From contig CP084611.1 in assembly GCA_025917655.1 (NCBI GenBank), forward strand, positions 3,658,001 through 3,722,000: a stretch of 64,000 nucleotides of DNA, read 5' to 3'. Under the pieces are notes generated by a model. The model made no database searches, was not told the DNA's origin, and saw nothing but the letters and a program-made list of their open reading frames with translations. The position numbers and the translations under genes were made by a program. Of the stretch, positions 10,063 to 22,376 are shown one piece after another. Each line of letters begins with the position of its first letter. Within the stretch, counting starts at the first letter, position 1. The stretch comes from Chlorella sorokiniana. Lineage: Eukaryota > Chlorophyta > Trebouxiophyceae > Chlorellales > Chlorellaceae.

Positions 10063-11577
10063 ATGCTGCGCTTCACAGCCATATCACTAGCTCTTGGGAA
10101 GGCCAGGCTCGGCAAGTGCCTCCGAGTTCCCTTCCGAAGCACTGCAAATATGGTTGTCAGCACTCGAAAGCGGACTTCGATTGTCACAGCGAACGTGGAC
10201 CGCGATGGAGGAGTTCACGATACGACCAAGGCTCTCAACCAGTCGGAGTCGACAGCGCCGGCAGGCTTGCCGCCCGCCGCAGCGGTGCCCACGCCCTCAC
10301 AGCCCGCAGAGGAAGACAGCAGCCAGCCAAAGAAGCGGAGCAGGACGCGCAAGACGCCACAGGACATCGGCACTTCAGCCCTGATCCTGGGCGGCGGTGC
10401 CGACGTGCAGGAAGTGGCAGCAGCCGCGGATGCGGTGGACGGGCTGCCGCTGGCGACGGCGGGCTTCACGCGCACGTCCCTGCAGGCAGCCTGCGACTAC
10501 CTGGCGCAGCGCGACCCCAGTGAGTGCTGCCGTCGCCAGATCAGTCTGCAGTATGCTTTCCGGTGGTGACCCTCCGCTGCTCTGCCCTCCCGCAGGGCTG
10601 CAGGCCCTCATCCAGGCGCACGGCCCACCCGAGCGCCTGCTGAAGAAGAGCGGCAGCAACTTTGCCACCCTGGCCAAAGCCATCGTGTTCCAGGCAAGGC
10701 CTTCACAGCGTCGTCCTGCTGCACCAAAGCTGACCGTGCGACAATCCCCCTCCGTGCTGTGTGGCAACTCCCTTCTCCGTGCTCTTCCCGCCGCAGCAAC
10801 TGGCCACCAATGCGGCCGCCACCATCTATGGGCGTGTGCTTGCGGCATGCAAGTGCGCCGAGCAGCTGACGCCTGAAGCGGTGCTGGCGGCGCCGGAGGC
10901 GGACCTTCGATCCGCGGGGCTCAGCGGGCGCAAGGCCAGCTACATGGCTGACCTGGCGCGCCACTTCAGCAACGGCAGCCTGTCGGACGAGGCCATAGAG
11001 CAGATGGAGGAGGCGGCCCTGGAGAAGGCGCTTACCGCCGTACGCGGCATTGGCGTGTGTGAGTGGGGGGACAGAGGAGGGGCACGAGGCCTTGTTGGCC
11101 CGGAGGAAATGGGGAGTGGGAGTGGGTGGCACCACATCCCGTGCCAGCTGTTGGCCCTCCTCCACGCCCTCTCCGCGCCTGCCGCCCGTGCAGGGACGGT
11201 CCACATGCACGCCATGTTCCATCTGGGCTCCCCGACGTGCTGCCAGTGGGCGACCTGGGCGTGCGGCGCGGCATGCAGCAGCTCTACGGGCTCAAGGCGA
11301 GGGCTGTGCTGAACCGCAGGACTTGCTGCTGCAGCTGCACATGGGTGGCTTGATGAGCGCAGCCGCTTTTGCGGTATGCTCGTTTGTGTGTCTTCCTAGC
11401 AGAAAACGCACACCCAGCCTGCGGCTGCCGTTTTCTGTGCAGGACCTGCCGGATGTGGCCGCCATGGAGCGAATCAGCGAGTGCTGGCGCCCCTTCCGCT
11501 CACTGGGGTCCTACTTCCTGTGGAAAGTGGAAGTGCCACGCGGGAATGGCGCTGTCAAGAAGAAGAAGAAGGTCTAG
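10063..11577 (+). CDS. DNA-3-methyladenine glycosylase II (AlkA/HhH-GPD)
   Basis: Base excision repair enzyme that removes alkylated purines. Exons: 10063-10519, 10596-10693, 10797-11058, 11194-11296 and 11443-11577. The N-terminal 130 residues are low in complexity: an Arg-rich stretch that could be an organellar presequence, then a KKRSRTRK motif that could be a nuclear signal. The HhH-GPD fold follows: AIVFQQLATNAAATIYGRV, then the helix-hairpin-helix LTAVRGIGVWTVHMH and PVGDLGVRRGMQQLYG with the catalytic Asp in the VGDLG segment. Two introns (after 10693 and 11296) use GC instead of GT donors. One C is missing near 11235 in a C run, between FHLGSP and DVLPVGD. The product ends with a Lys-rich tail. 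A TGTAA motif lies at 11884. Confidence 0.9.
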
Positions 11578-12460
11578 TCGCAGCCGGGCAGGCGTTGGGC
11601 CAGGATGTGTAGGCAGGCTTAGATAAGCGCCTGGAGTCGCATCTGATCTGCCGTCGCGCTGACTGCGACGTGCCACGATGTGTGCCATTGTTGTGTGGCC
11701 GCTGCACCAAACGGCGCCTTCTCTAAAACAATTCTGGTGCACCACTCGCTTGCGTTACCTCCCCAACGGACTCAGGCCTCATACTCGATCATGTTCTTGA
11801 CAAGCTAAATTGCCCACTGCCTTGTGGGTGCAAAGGAGGGCTTCACAAGAGTAAGTTGCCCTGTTCCCCAGTGCCGTTTCAGCTGTAAAACCTTTAGTTG
11901 GGAGATCACCTAACTTCCCTAGCCTTCACCATGCTTTGACATGATTCGATAGGGGATGTCAACACCCTTGGGAATGTGTTGCAAGCAAGGATGGGCGCAG
12001 TGGTCACTGATGCGCATCTTATTCTTACTGGAGCATGGCAGGCCCGAAGTTGATATGGCGGCTTATGCAGAACGGATAAGAGTGTCAGATTGATGTTTCA
12101 AACGGCAGACCATGCTTAGGACGCGGACTTTGCATCGCAAACACCCTTCAAATGCAACAGTGCGGGGCGGCACCCATGCGGCGCTCAATTGTGTCTTGAA
12201 CGTCTGCTTCAATGTAGAAAAAGTAATTAAGGGGTAAACAAGCCAACAGCGAAAGGGAAATGGTGGGGCAGTACCCTTCACACTGTTTGAGATCAAGTCG
12301 CCCTTCAGTCTGTACTCAGCGGGTTTGCGTATCCGTACATCTTTCTGCAACGGCATTCACAGAGACGCCGTGTCTTGCCAAGCCCAAGAAGTTCCAGCAA
12401 CACCCAGCAGCGCGAGTGCCGCAGCGCCACGCAGCGCAGCGAGCGGCAAAAGCTCCCACA
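11578..12460. other. Intergenic, glycosylase 3' UTR and PP2C promoter
   Basis: This is 880 bp without a supported gene and is less GC-rich than its surroundings. TGTAA at 11884-11888 is a plausible polyadenylation signal for the glycosylase gene. The rest probably carries the promoter and 5' UTR of the phosphatase gene. Confidence 0.5.
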
Positions 12461-14128
12461 ATGCGGGGTGTAGCCTTCAGGGCCCATGGCGTCGGTGCCC
12501 GCAGCATAGCTAGAAGTGGACTGCACGTCCGCAGTGCGTTCCCGCAGCACTGCTGGCCTTTGATGTTGTCTGAGGGGCTGTATGGCCTGCTGCAGGGGCT
12601 CGCAAGCTGTGCAGCCGCTGCCGTCCCTTCTCCTACTGCCGCCGCCTGGGTGGGGCCGAGGCAGTTCGCTCCCTGAGCTCCATTTGCTGGCCTGCAGGCG
12701 ATGCAGCGCAGGTGACCTCCACACCGGCCGCCACCACCTCCATTCGGCTGCCGGGGCAGCAGGTGCGCCTGCAGTGCGGCGTGAAGAACATCCCGCACCC
12801 CAGCAAAGCGCACTACGGCGGCGAGGACGCCTACTTTGTGTCAGACCTGGGCGGCGGCGCGTGCGGCATCGCCGACGGCGTGGGGGCTGGCACGACAGCG
12901 GCATCAACCCCGCCGACTACTCCAAGACCTTCATGGCCACCGCTCGCCAATACCTGGAGGAATGCGCCAGGTGGGTGTGCATGTGGGTGGGTGGGCGGGT
13001 AGAAGATCTGACAGGCTCTGCTGTGTGCGCCACGGGGCCGGGCATGGAGGCTGCCATGGTAAAGGAGGAGTGCTTGGATGGGGGCTGGAACCTTGGGAAG
13101 CGCGACCACGACTGCATCGGCCCAGCGGGTGCTGTGCTCCCCCCTCACGCCGGGCCGGGCCCCTCCGCCCCCTGCAGCCTGCGCCCCGACACCCTGAGCT
13201 CCGGCGAGTGGCGCGCGCAGCAGGAGCAGGCGGCGCAGCAGGCGGCCGCTGAGGAGCTGGCCGCCGCCGCCGCCTCGCTGTCCAGCGTCGAGGTGGAGCC
13301 GCGTCGGGCGGTGGACGCGCTGGACGCCGCCCACCGCTCCACCCAGCTGCCTGGCTCCGCCACCGCCTGCGTGCTGCGCCTGGACGGCCGCACCGGCCAG
13401 CTGGACGCCGCCAACCTGGGGGACAGCGGCTTCCTGGTGGTCCGCGACGGCGCGCTGCACTTCCAGTCCCCCGCCCAGCAGCACTTCTTCGATTGCCCCC
13501 TCCAGTTTGGGCAGCCCCCGACACCGACTGGGCCGAGGACGCCGCCGTCTTCTCCCTGCAGCTGCGCCCAGGCGACGCAATCGTGCTGGCCACCGACGGC
13601 CTGCTGGACAACCTGCCCGCGGAGGACATTGTGCGGCTGGCGCCGCGCTCCGCCGCCGACGTGCAGCGCGGGCGGCGGCCATGGCCGAGCTGGCTGCCCG
13701 CAACGCCGCCGACCCGGACTACGAGTCGCCCTACACGCGCGAGGCGCTGCAGGAGGGCTTTGACATCCCCATCTGGGAGAAGCTGCTGCAGGCTCGCATC
13801 AAGGTGGGCGGGGGGGGGCGGGGCTCCAGTGCGGCGCATGGGGGTGTGGAGAGGCTGCATGGATGCGGCCATGCAGGGGGCAGGGGGGGGTTGGCAGGGA
13901 GGGGCTGCCAAGAACCGGGACCCACCGCCCTTGGCGGCTGCTGCTGCTGCTGCACGTGGCGATGGGCCAGGTCGGCGCGGTTGACGCTGCCTCCTTGCCT
14001 GGCCGCCTCTCAACCGCTATCGGGGCCCCTCGCAGGACGGCAAGCTGGAGCTGGGCAAGCTGCGGGGCGGCAAGATGGACGACATCACCGTGGTGTGCGC
14101 GTACGTCGCGCCTGTCGAGGGCAGCTGA
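12461..14128 (+). CDS. PP2C-family protein phosphatase, probably organellar
   Basis: Mg/Mn-dependent Ser/Thr phosphatase of the plant group that includes the chloroplast/mitochondrial PP2C55-like and PBCP proteins. Recognisable motifs are GGEDAYFVSDLGGGACGIADGVGGW (in two pieces around an indel), ATACVLRLDGRTGQLDAANL then GDSGFLVVRDG, DAIVLATDGLLDN, and the last exon, KLRGGKMDDITVVCAYV. The metal-binding Asp residues are in these blocks. Exons: about 12712-12970, 13178-13803 and 14036-14128, plus an N-terminal exon from ATG 12461 with an Arg/Ala-rich possible transit peptide, whose junction to the next exon does not keep frame as written. One-base slips near 12885, 13520 and 13670 sit in G/C runs. 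Confidence 0.85.
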
Positions 14129-14624
14129 GGCGCGTGCGCGCCGTCCTGCCTGGCCCACCTCGCCCCCTCGCAACCCCTTGTCCCCGCCTCAACTGCTGTA
14201 CACTTGCCGGTGCCAAGCCTGAGCCAGGCCCTGCCGCATCTTGCTTCCAATGTCCGCGGCAGAGGCCGCTGCCACCCCCACTGCACAGTCCATCCCCTCA
14301 TTGCTGCCCTGCCCCGGGCTGGTCTCAGCCTCTCGAGACTCTTTCATGGCTCCTTTCATGCCGCAGCGTCCTGCCCTGAATCCACACCCATCAGCTGTGC
14401 ACTCCCGCTGTGCATGCTCGTCCCCCGTTTGATCACCGTGCGGCATCTTTCTGCTTGCGAGAAGAAAACAAACGAAGTATTGAACCTCAAGGGCGAACCC
14501 CAAATTCTGTCAATCCGTTCCTTTTCTCAGCCCTCCCCCTGCTTGCCTGTCAAGCATGCAACCTGAGGCATGACAGAAGCAGTGTTTAACAGTGCTGGAG
14601 GTTGCCAATGGGCACCTCACACGC
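14129..14624. other. Convergent intergenic region between PP2C (+) and the DUG gene (-)
   Basis: About 500 bp holding the 3' ends of two converging genes. No supported coding feature. Its right edge depends on where the DUG frame really stops. Confidence 0.4.
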
Positions 14625-17600
14625 TCACGCTGGCACACAAGTATAGTGTTGGGCGGGAAGAGGGAACGGAAGCAAGCAGACCTGTCCTACAAGCAGATGA
14701 ATCAAAGGCAGGGTAGATGTAGTGTACAGCAGCAGCGTGGAGAGGAAACAGGGTATGAGTACATCCAAGGGAAGGGCTGAGGACGGGTACAGTGCTTGCA
14801 GAGGCGGCTGGCCGGGAGCAGGGGTCACTTGCCCGCCACCCCCATTCGCCTGCTGCTGCTGCTGCGTTGCAGCCGCCCGCCCAACCTCCACCAGCAGGTT
14901 CTTCACCACGTTCTTGCCGCGCAGCAGGTTGAGGCGACGGATGCGCTCGTTGGCCAGGTGAGGGCAGTCGCTGGCCTGCCGAGGGCGGGACGGGCAGGGG
15001 AGGCAAGGGGGGGGTGAGGTGGGGTGGGAGGGGAGGGCAGAGGCGGCGCCGGGCGACCAGGCGCCAGCCAGCTGGAATCGCCCCCGCCGGCTCACCTGGC
15101 CCATGGGCAGCAGCAGCGCGGGCGCCCCCAGCATCTTCTGCAGCGAGCTCGCCACGGGCATGGTGCCGCCTGCGAGGGGGCAAGGCAGGGGCCGGCGGGC
15201 CGCTGTGCAGAAGGGGGGCAGCGAAACGAACCACTTCCCTGCGGGCTGGCATGCGGGTGCGCTGCGCAGGGCAGCCCAGCGCGCGCCAGCCCCCCTTCCC
15301 CTGGGTCGCTCCCACCTTCCCGCACTAGCAGCGGCTCCACCTCCCACTCCTGCTGCAGCGCCCGCTCCGCCATCTTCATGTAGGGAGAGTCGGGGGCGCC
15401 TCCCACCAGTCGCCGATGGAGTGCACCTGTGTCGGGGTGGGGGTGGGGGGTGGGGGGTGAGGAGCGGGGAAGGCGGCAGAGGAGCCAGGATGAGGCAGAT
15501 GGGTCCGACCGGCTTCTGTACGCAGGGCGCAGGCGCTGGAGCACAGGCTGCCATCGCCCGCCGGCCCGCCGGCCCCGCCCTTTCCCACCTCCACCGCCAC
15601 GCTATTGGGCGAGCGCAGCTTGGCAAACTCGTGGCGTACGTGGGCGGTGAGCAGGTCCACCAGCTGGGCGGCATCCTGGTCAGGCACAAAGCGGATGGAC
15701 ACCTGGCCCACAGCGGCCTGTGTGTGTGTGGGGGGTGTGTGTGGGGGTGGGGTGGGGTGGGAGGGGGACCGGGGGGGCAGCTTTTGATGGGCAGAACATT
15801 TCATGGGCACAGCATTCGAGGGCCAGAGCATGTGAGGGGCAGGGCATTTTAGGGGCACGCGACGACTGAGGGCCGGCCACCACCGGCCAATCCCGCTCGC
15901 ATGTGCGGAGCACCGCCCCCGGCACCTTTGGTATGACGGAGAAGCGCGTGGGGCCGAAGCGGTAGTGCGCCGCGCCGCTGGCCTGCTCCTCGGTGGTGCC
16001 CACCCGCACGTCCACCACGCTCAGCGAGGGCTGGCACCACCGCGCGCTGAGCAGGTCGTGCTCGCTGCGCCCGCAGTCAGCTGCTGCACCCCCAGGTACT
16101 GCTTGTACCTGCATGCCAGGGGCGCCAGGGGTGGAAAGGGTCAGGGGGGCTGGAAAGCGCTTGGGCAGGCGCGGCAGCCAGCAGAGGATCGGAGCCTTTG
16201 TGGCAAGCGGCTTGGGTGCGGAGCTGCATCGCACGAGCCCCCGCCTCGCCCAGCCCCCTGCCGGCCTCACCCGTCGAGCGAGAACTCGTGGCTGGTCTCC
16301 AGGCGGCGCAGCGCTGCGGCCAGCATGTTGGGCCTGACGTTGGCGTAGAAGCCGGGCACCAGGATGTTGGAGTGGGAGTCCACCAGGGAGGCCAGCACCT
16401 TGGACAGGTCGGCCAGGGGCTCGGTGAACACGCCGCCCTCGTTGCCGCTGTGCAGGTCGCGGGCGGGGCCCCGCACCTCGATGGACAGAGAGATCATGCC
16501 GCGCATGCCGTAGCTGGGGGAGGGGGGCGGGGTACTGGGTGGGTGGATGGAGGCGTGCGTGCTGGGCGGGTGGCTGGCTGGGGTCGCCGCACGTGGCGGT
16601 GAGCTGGAGGCAGGGCCAGGTTCAACCCATGGGGCACCCCCTGAGGCGGGCGCCAGCGCGGGCGAGGAGCAGGCGGCGGCGCGGCTCACGTGATGCACGG
16701 GATGCGCTCCCCCACCCAGAGGGTGTTGGAGATGAGGATGAGGCTGGTGCCGGCAAACCAGCCGGTGCGTGCGGCCGCCTCCACGGCCTGCCTGAAGCCG
16801 GTGGAGCCGTTCTCCTCCTCCCCCTCCACCAGGAAGACGACGTTGCAGGGCAGGCAGGACCCCCCGCCTTGCACTCCTCCAGCAGCTCCTTCACGGCGTA
16901 CACAAAGGCCAGCACGGGGCCTGCGGGGCGGAGCCAGGGGGAGGGAGGAAAGGGAGGGTGAGGCCTTGCGGACTGCAGGCGCGAGCGTGCCGGGCCGAAG
17001 CAACAGCGCGGGGAAGGTGCGGGCAGGGGCAGGCAGCTGCAGCAAGCACCCTTGTTGTCGGTGGTGCCCCGCCCGTACAGCCAGCCGTCCTCGCAGTGCA
17101 GGGTGAAGGGGTCGGTGCGCCAGGTGTCCTCCATCGCGGGCTGAACGTCTGTGGGCAGCAGGGAGGAGGCAGGGCTGGCAGGGTGGGGAACCGGCGCAGA
17201 TGGGCATCGGCACAGGCGACCGCCAGCAGGCTGGTCACATGCTGCCACGCCCGCCAGCGCCCGCAACCACCCCGCTCTCATCAGCATGCCCCTCTCACCG
17301 TAGTGGCCGTAGAAGCAGACTGTCGGCTTGGTCGGGTCGGCCACCAGGCGGCCCAGCACCACTGGGTTCTTGCCCTCCACAGGCTGTGTGGGTGTGGGGG
17401 AGCGGGCGTGTGGGTGTGGGCCAATCAATTACGGATGGTAGAGTATGGCAGGGCAGACTTGCGTGGTTGCAGGCAGGCAGGCAGGCAGGCAGGCAGCATG
17501 AAGCTCATGCGCGAGGCGCAACGGCGGCACACCTGCGCCAGCTTGACCTCGCAGCCAATGCCCTCCAGCAGGCGCAGCAGGAACTTGGCTCCCAGCTTTC

Positions 17601-20600
17601 CTCGTGCAGCGAGGGGTCGGCAGACACGGTTCTGGGGGCAGAGGAAGGGGTGTGCGGGGTCGGCAGCGGTGGGGCTCGGCACCGGCAGGCAGCACAGGCG
17701 GCGCCGCTGCACAGCAGTGCATGAGCACAGTGCGTGCAAGCCAGGCACGCGCGCAGGGCGCAGGCGGGCGGGCGGGCGGGCCTCACTTGATGCGTATGAA
17801 CGCCCTCAGCGCCTTCTCCAGCTCACGCTCCAGCCGAGACTGGCTGAGGGCAGGCACGGCGGGGGCAGACGCCAGCGAGCCACACCCAGCGGCAGCCCCG
17901 TTGCCCGCGGCGGCGCCGTCCGTGCCGGCCTGCGCATCCAGCCGGGCACGCTTGGCGGCGGGGCCTTTGGGGCTGGCCTGGCCGTGGCCGTTCTCCGCAA
18001 CGCTGGGCCCGCGGTGGCCGCCCTCGCAGTCGGAGGGCCCCCAGCCCAGCAGGCCTGCGAGAGGCAGGTGTGGGCAGGGGTGCGGGGAACGGGATGGTGG
18101 TCTGACGCAGGTGCAGCGCTTTCCAGGCGGTGCACAAACCCAGGCAGCGGCAGCCAGCGCGCTGGTGCCCACCACCCCGCCCACCCGCCAGCGCCACCGC
18201 AAACACGTCGTCGGTGCGCCATAGGCGGATGAGGCCGTCCTGCATGCCGCCGGCGGTGACGCTGTCGGTGATGGCGGCGCTCATCACGGGGGCTGGGGGC
18301 CCGACGCGCGGCTGTAGAAGACGCGCAGGCAGCTGTAGCACTTGGCTGCAAGGGGGTAGGAGGGTCGGGACGGCCAGGTGAGGGCGACTGGACAGGGGCG
18401 CTGCAGGTGCATCAGGTGTGACCTCCACTCTTGCTGCTGCCTGAGCCCCGCGTTGAAGCAGGGCCAAGCATCCCCCAGCCGTGTGGCCTGCTCAGGCATC
18501 GACGCAAACCCCCCCGACCCTGCCCACCTGACCACAGGCGCACCGCTCCATCCGCCCCCGAGCTCACAAACAGCAGCGCACGCTCCAGCCCGGACCGAGG
18601 GCTGCCAGGGGCGCCGGGGCTGCCGGGCGCGGGTGGCAGCGGCGCGCCCATGGGGCTCAGCCCTGCCGCCATGGCTGCCGTGGAGGGGCTGCCGGGGGAG
18701 GTGAGCTGGGCCAGGTCTGGCGGCGACACCCCCACCGACACGCCGTCGAGCGACAGCACGTCGTCGGTGTGGCCAGACAGCGTGCGACGGCACACCAGCG
18801 TCTGCGAATCAGGGGGGGGGGTGCCAGGACTCACAGCTTGACGAAGGTGCACGGCCCGTTGGCAGGTTTGACTGGAGGACAGACAGGGGAAGGATTGGCG
18901 TGCAGCTGTGCAGCTCAAGAGCGGGCCCACCTCCACATCCCACACGCGGATGAGGTGGTCCCGCCCGCCGCTGCAGCAGGCACGCAGCGCAGGGGAGGTG
19001 TCGGCGGTGAGGGCAGGCAGCCAGGAGGGGAGGCGCAGAGCAGGCGACTGAACATCCTCGGGCCCCACGCACAGTCACCCTCCCCCCCGCCCTCACCTGA
19101 GCACGATGCCGGGCCCGGCATACAGCGCCAGCACCGACCCCCTGTGCCCGCGCAGCACCTTGACGTGCTCCAGGGTTGCCGCGGCCCACACGCGCACAGT
19201 GGAGTCTGTGGAGGCTGAGAAGAGGTAGGGCCCGCACGCCACCAGCGCAGTGATGCTGCCGCAGTGGGAGTGGCGCGGGTCCGAGGCCGCGTCTGGCGCC
19301 GCCGCCCGCCCCACCATGGCGCGAATCGTCTCGCTGCTGGGCCCGCCGCACGCTTCCGCCACGCTGGCAGCCGCCGAGCGGGGCCGCCGCCCGCGGTGGG
19401 CCAGACGTCGGGGGAGGCGGTGGCTTCAGCCAGAGAGGCGGCTCCTGCCAGCAGCTCGGGGCTCAGCCGGTAGGCTGTGACCTGGCAGGACTGCCCCCAC
19501 ATACAGCCAGTCGGCAGCCACGGCAACAGCCTTGAGCGAGCCGCGCAGGTCGGCCACTTGCATGCGTGCCAGGCAGGGAAGCCCGCGGACAGGGACCACA
19601 TGCACACCGTTTTGGCGCCCGCTGCGCAGAGGGGAGGGCAGAGGCCGGGGGAGGGGCAGGCGAAGGGGGTGTCTGGTGGAGGCCGCAAGGGAGCGTGCAG
19701 GCATGCCAGCGCGCAAGCGCAGTGGCAGGCGTGCCATGCAGCGCGGCGCGGGTGCAGACTGGCGACGCTGGGCTTGTGCCGCCTCACCCGAAAAAGGCGC
19801 CCCCACAATCTTCAGCTTGCGGATGGGCCCCCTGTGCGCCTCCAGAGCAGCCACGCACTTGGACCCGGACAGGGACCACACCTGGGCGATTTTTAGGGGG
19901 CAGAGGCAGGGGGCCTGCCGGTTGGGAGCTGAAGAGGCGGGGAAACGGCAAGCTCGGCTGCCGCCGCCCTGGCCTCTGTGCAGAGCAGCCTAGCGCGCAT
20001 TGAGCACCACCCGCGGCGCAGGGCACCCCCGTGCTGGCTGCCGCCTCACGCGTATCAGCGAGTCGGTGCCTCCCGAGAAGAGCAGGCCGTTGGCGGCGGC
20101 CAGGCACAGCACCGAGGCAGAGTGCCCCGTCAGCCGGTCGTCCTCCCCCGCCGACACCGACGGCCCGCCAGCCGCCAGCCGGTTGCCGCCCCGAAGCCAT
20201 GCCCATGCTGGCAGCCGGCCACGGGGCTGAAGGGCACCGCGTGGCCGCTGTCCCCGCTGTCGGTCGGGCCCTCCAGCATGCCCTGGCTGTCTGGCCGCGA
20301 CAGGCTGGCCAGGCTGCGGGACTGCGGCAGGCCGGGGGCGCGCCGGCGCTGGGTGCGTGCTGCAGCGTGCTGCCGCCCCCAAAGGCCGCCGGGGTGCTGA
20401 CCGCCTCCAGGCAGCGGGCCACCTCCTCGTGCCGCTCGTGCTGGCCGCCCTCCGCCAGCGGCGACAGCAGGATGTTCAGGATGCCGCCCTTCTCGCGGCA
20501 CACCACCAGCGCCGTGTTGGCAGGCACCTCAACCTGCAAGGCCGGGCGGTGGGGAGGCACGTTGGGTGGGTGGGGTCAGCTGCTGGAGGCAGCCAGGCCA

Positions 20601-22376
20601 GGCTGTGCGGCCAGGCAGCTGCCGGCTGGGAGGGCGGGGCGGGAGGCCGCACCCAGTCGTTTGCGGCGGATGTGACTGGCTCAGAGGCCACCAGGCACAC
20701 GCGGGAGCCCTTGTCCGAGTAGAGCAGGTGGTAGTCCCCCTCCTCTGCAGGGATGGTACAGGAGGAGAAGGGCGCAGGAGAGGTGGGCGAGCGCACGCAG
20801 GGAGGCTGACGGTCGGTCCTTGCTGGGAGGCAAGCGAGGCACAGGGGCCGTCCGGCTGGCCGCTGCAGCGCAGCCGCCCCTTCCTTCCTGCCCCCCTCTC
20901 ACCGGTGACGGGGCGGCTGCGCGCCCCCGCCACCCCCTCCATGCCCTCTGCGCCGTGCAGCGCGCGCGCCGCCGCCGACAGCCGCGCCGTCACCTCGGGC
21001 AAGCGCTGCTCCCGCTCGTAGGCCGACCCCTCGGCGTAGTAGAGGGAGGCGGGGGCCTCGTCGCAGGCGGAGACGTAGCGCGTGGCCACCAGGCTGCGCC
21101 CGTCGCTGACCACAAAGTTGAGCAGGGAGACGTCGCAGGGCGGCACGCCAGCTTCGCGCTGGATCCTGCGAACGGAGAGCAGGCGAGGGTGGAGGCGCGA
21201 GGGGCGAGCGAGCGTGGAATGAGGGGCCCGCTTGCGGGCGAGTGGTGGCACTCGTCAAGCCAAGGGATGGGTCCTCACCCAGCCCACCCCTCCCCACCTG
21301 CCGATGGTGGCGATGGTCTTCTGCACCGCGCGCAGCAGCACGTCTGGCGGGTGCTGGGCGTGCAGGTCGGGCAGGTGGTTCAGGAAGAGGGCGAAGGAGA
21401 CGGCGGAGTCGGAGTGGAAGGACTGCACCGCGTTGTACGCCGCATCGCCCAGCTCCGCCAGCAGGCGGCGCCGCACCTGCATGAACCCGGCCACAACGCC
21501 GTTGTGCATGAACAGGTAGCGGCCTGCGCAGGGGGGAGCAACAGCAACCAGAGTGTGCTTGGGGGTGAATGGATGGGCTGGCGGTTCAAGGGCCCAGCAG
21601 GCGCTTGCCCTGCCGGGATGTGTGAGGGGGCAAGCAGCAGCAGCTTCCTGTGCGGCATGCGGCTTGCCGTGCTCCCTCCGATGTGCACGGCGCATGGGCC
21701 CAGCCCCCTCACCCCATTGAAATGGGTGGCAGTTGGACTCAGACACAGGCATGCCCGGGTACGCGGCGCGCACGTGGGCAAAGATCAGCCCGCTCTCCAG
21801 CTTGGCCGCCAGCCGGTTGAGGTTGTCGTTGTTCCAGGCCGGGGTGATGGAGGTGAACACCTGCGCCACAGGAAAGCGGCAGGCGCTTGAGCGGCCCTTG
21901 TAGCCCCGCCACCGCCACCATCCTGAGACCCCTTTCGGCACGCTGCCAGTCGAGAGTCGGGCAACTTTGCAGCGAGGCCGCGGCGGCTCACGCAGGGCGT
22001 GTGGTCCGAGGTGGCGGCGGAGTCGGGTGGGAACCAGCCGATGCCGAAGCCGTCGCCATTGAGGTTGCCGTAGCCCAGGTGGAAGGGGAGGGAGGAGTCG
22101 TTGCGACGCTCCCTTGCGTCGTAGCTCTGCTTGATGATCGAGCGGGAGGGGCGCACCACCACGTCTGCCACGTTGATGGGCGGCCCCATGAAGGCCATAA
22201 GCCTGCGGCGGCGATACAAGACACGCAGGCAGCACTCAGCGTGCCGGCATGTCGCCCAGGGCTGCCCATGCACGAGCAGTCACTGTCGGTGGCTGGTGAG
22301 CAGGAGCAGCGGCTGAGGACAGCGCGCTGACATGCATTTATTGTTGTACAATGCCAGGCGGGGCAAACCTGCACAT
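14625..22376 (-). CDS. Fused Dug3-Dug2: class II glutamine amidotransferase + WD40 + M20 peptidase
   Basis: In yeast, Dug3 (amidotransferase) and Dug2 (WD40-M20) are two proteins that together cleave glutathione. Here one reading chain carries both. Part 1, 22376 to about 20400: an 8-nt first exon (22376-22369) gives Met-Cys-Arg with the nucleophile Cys2, then exons 22202-21992, 21860-21713, 21523-21298, 21165-20903, 20744-20653 and 20533-20050, with NGDGFGIGW, FAHVRAAYPG and MHNGVVAGF. Part 2, about 20140-18180: seven WD40 blades, e.g. LFSGGTDSLIRVW and LFSASTDSTVRVW. Part 3, 17850 to about 14850: M20 peptidase with YGHYDVQPA, GRGTTDNKG, EGEEENGSTGF and SDCPHLANER, all metal and catalytic residues present. 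Exon 7 joins parts 1 and 2 without a stop. Several one-base slips occur in G/C runs. The C-terminal stop at 14625 is uncertain. Confidence 0.85.
17470..17496. repeat. (CAGG)6 tetranucleotide microsatellite
   Basis: Six perfect CAGG units plus CAG, inside an intron of the DUG fusion gene (M20 part). It is a simple repeat with no coding role. Confidence 0.9.

Noticed and set aside
12304-12907. Minus-strand frames opposite the PP2C 5' end
   Set aside because: Arg/Pro/Ala-rich shadows of the GC-rich plus-strand exons, without splice logic or homology.
17783-18480. Separate WD40 gene and M20 peptidase gene instead of the fusion
   Set aside because: The last WD40 blade, a linker and the first M20 helix share continuous minus-strand exons without a stop, Met start or TGTAA between them. 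Yeast Dug2 also has WD40 followed by M20.
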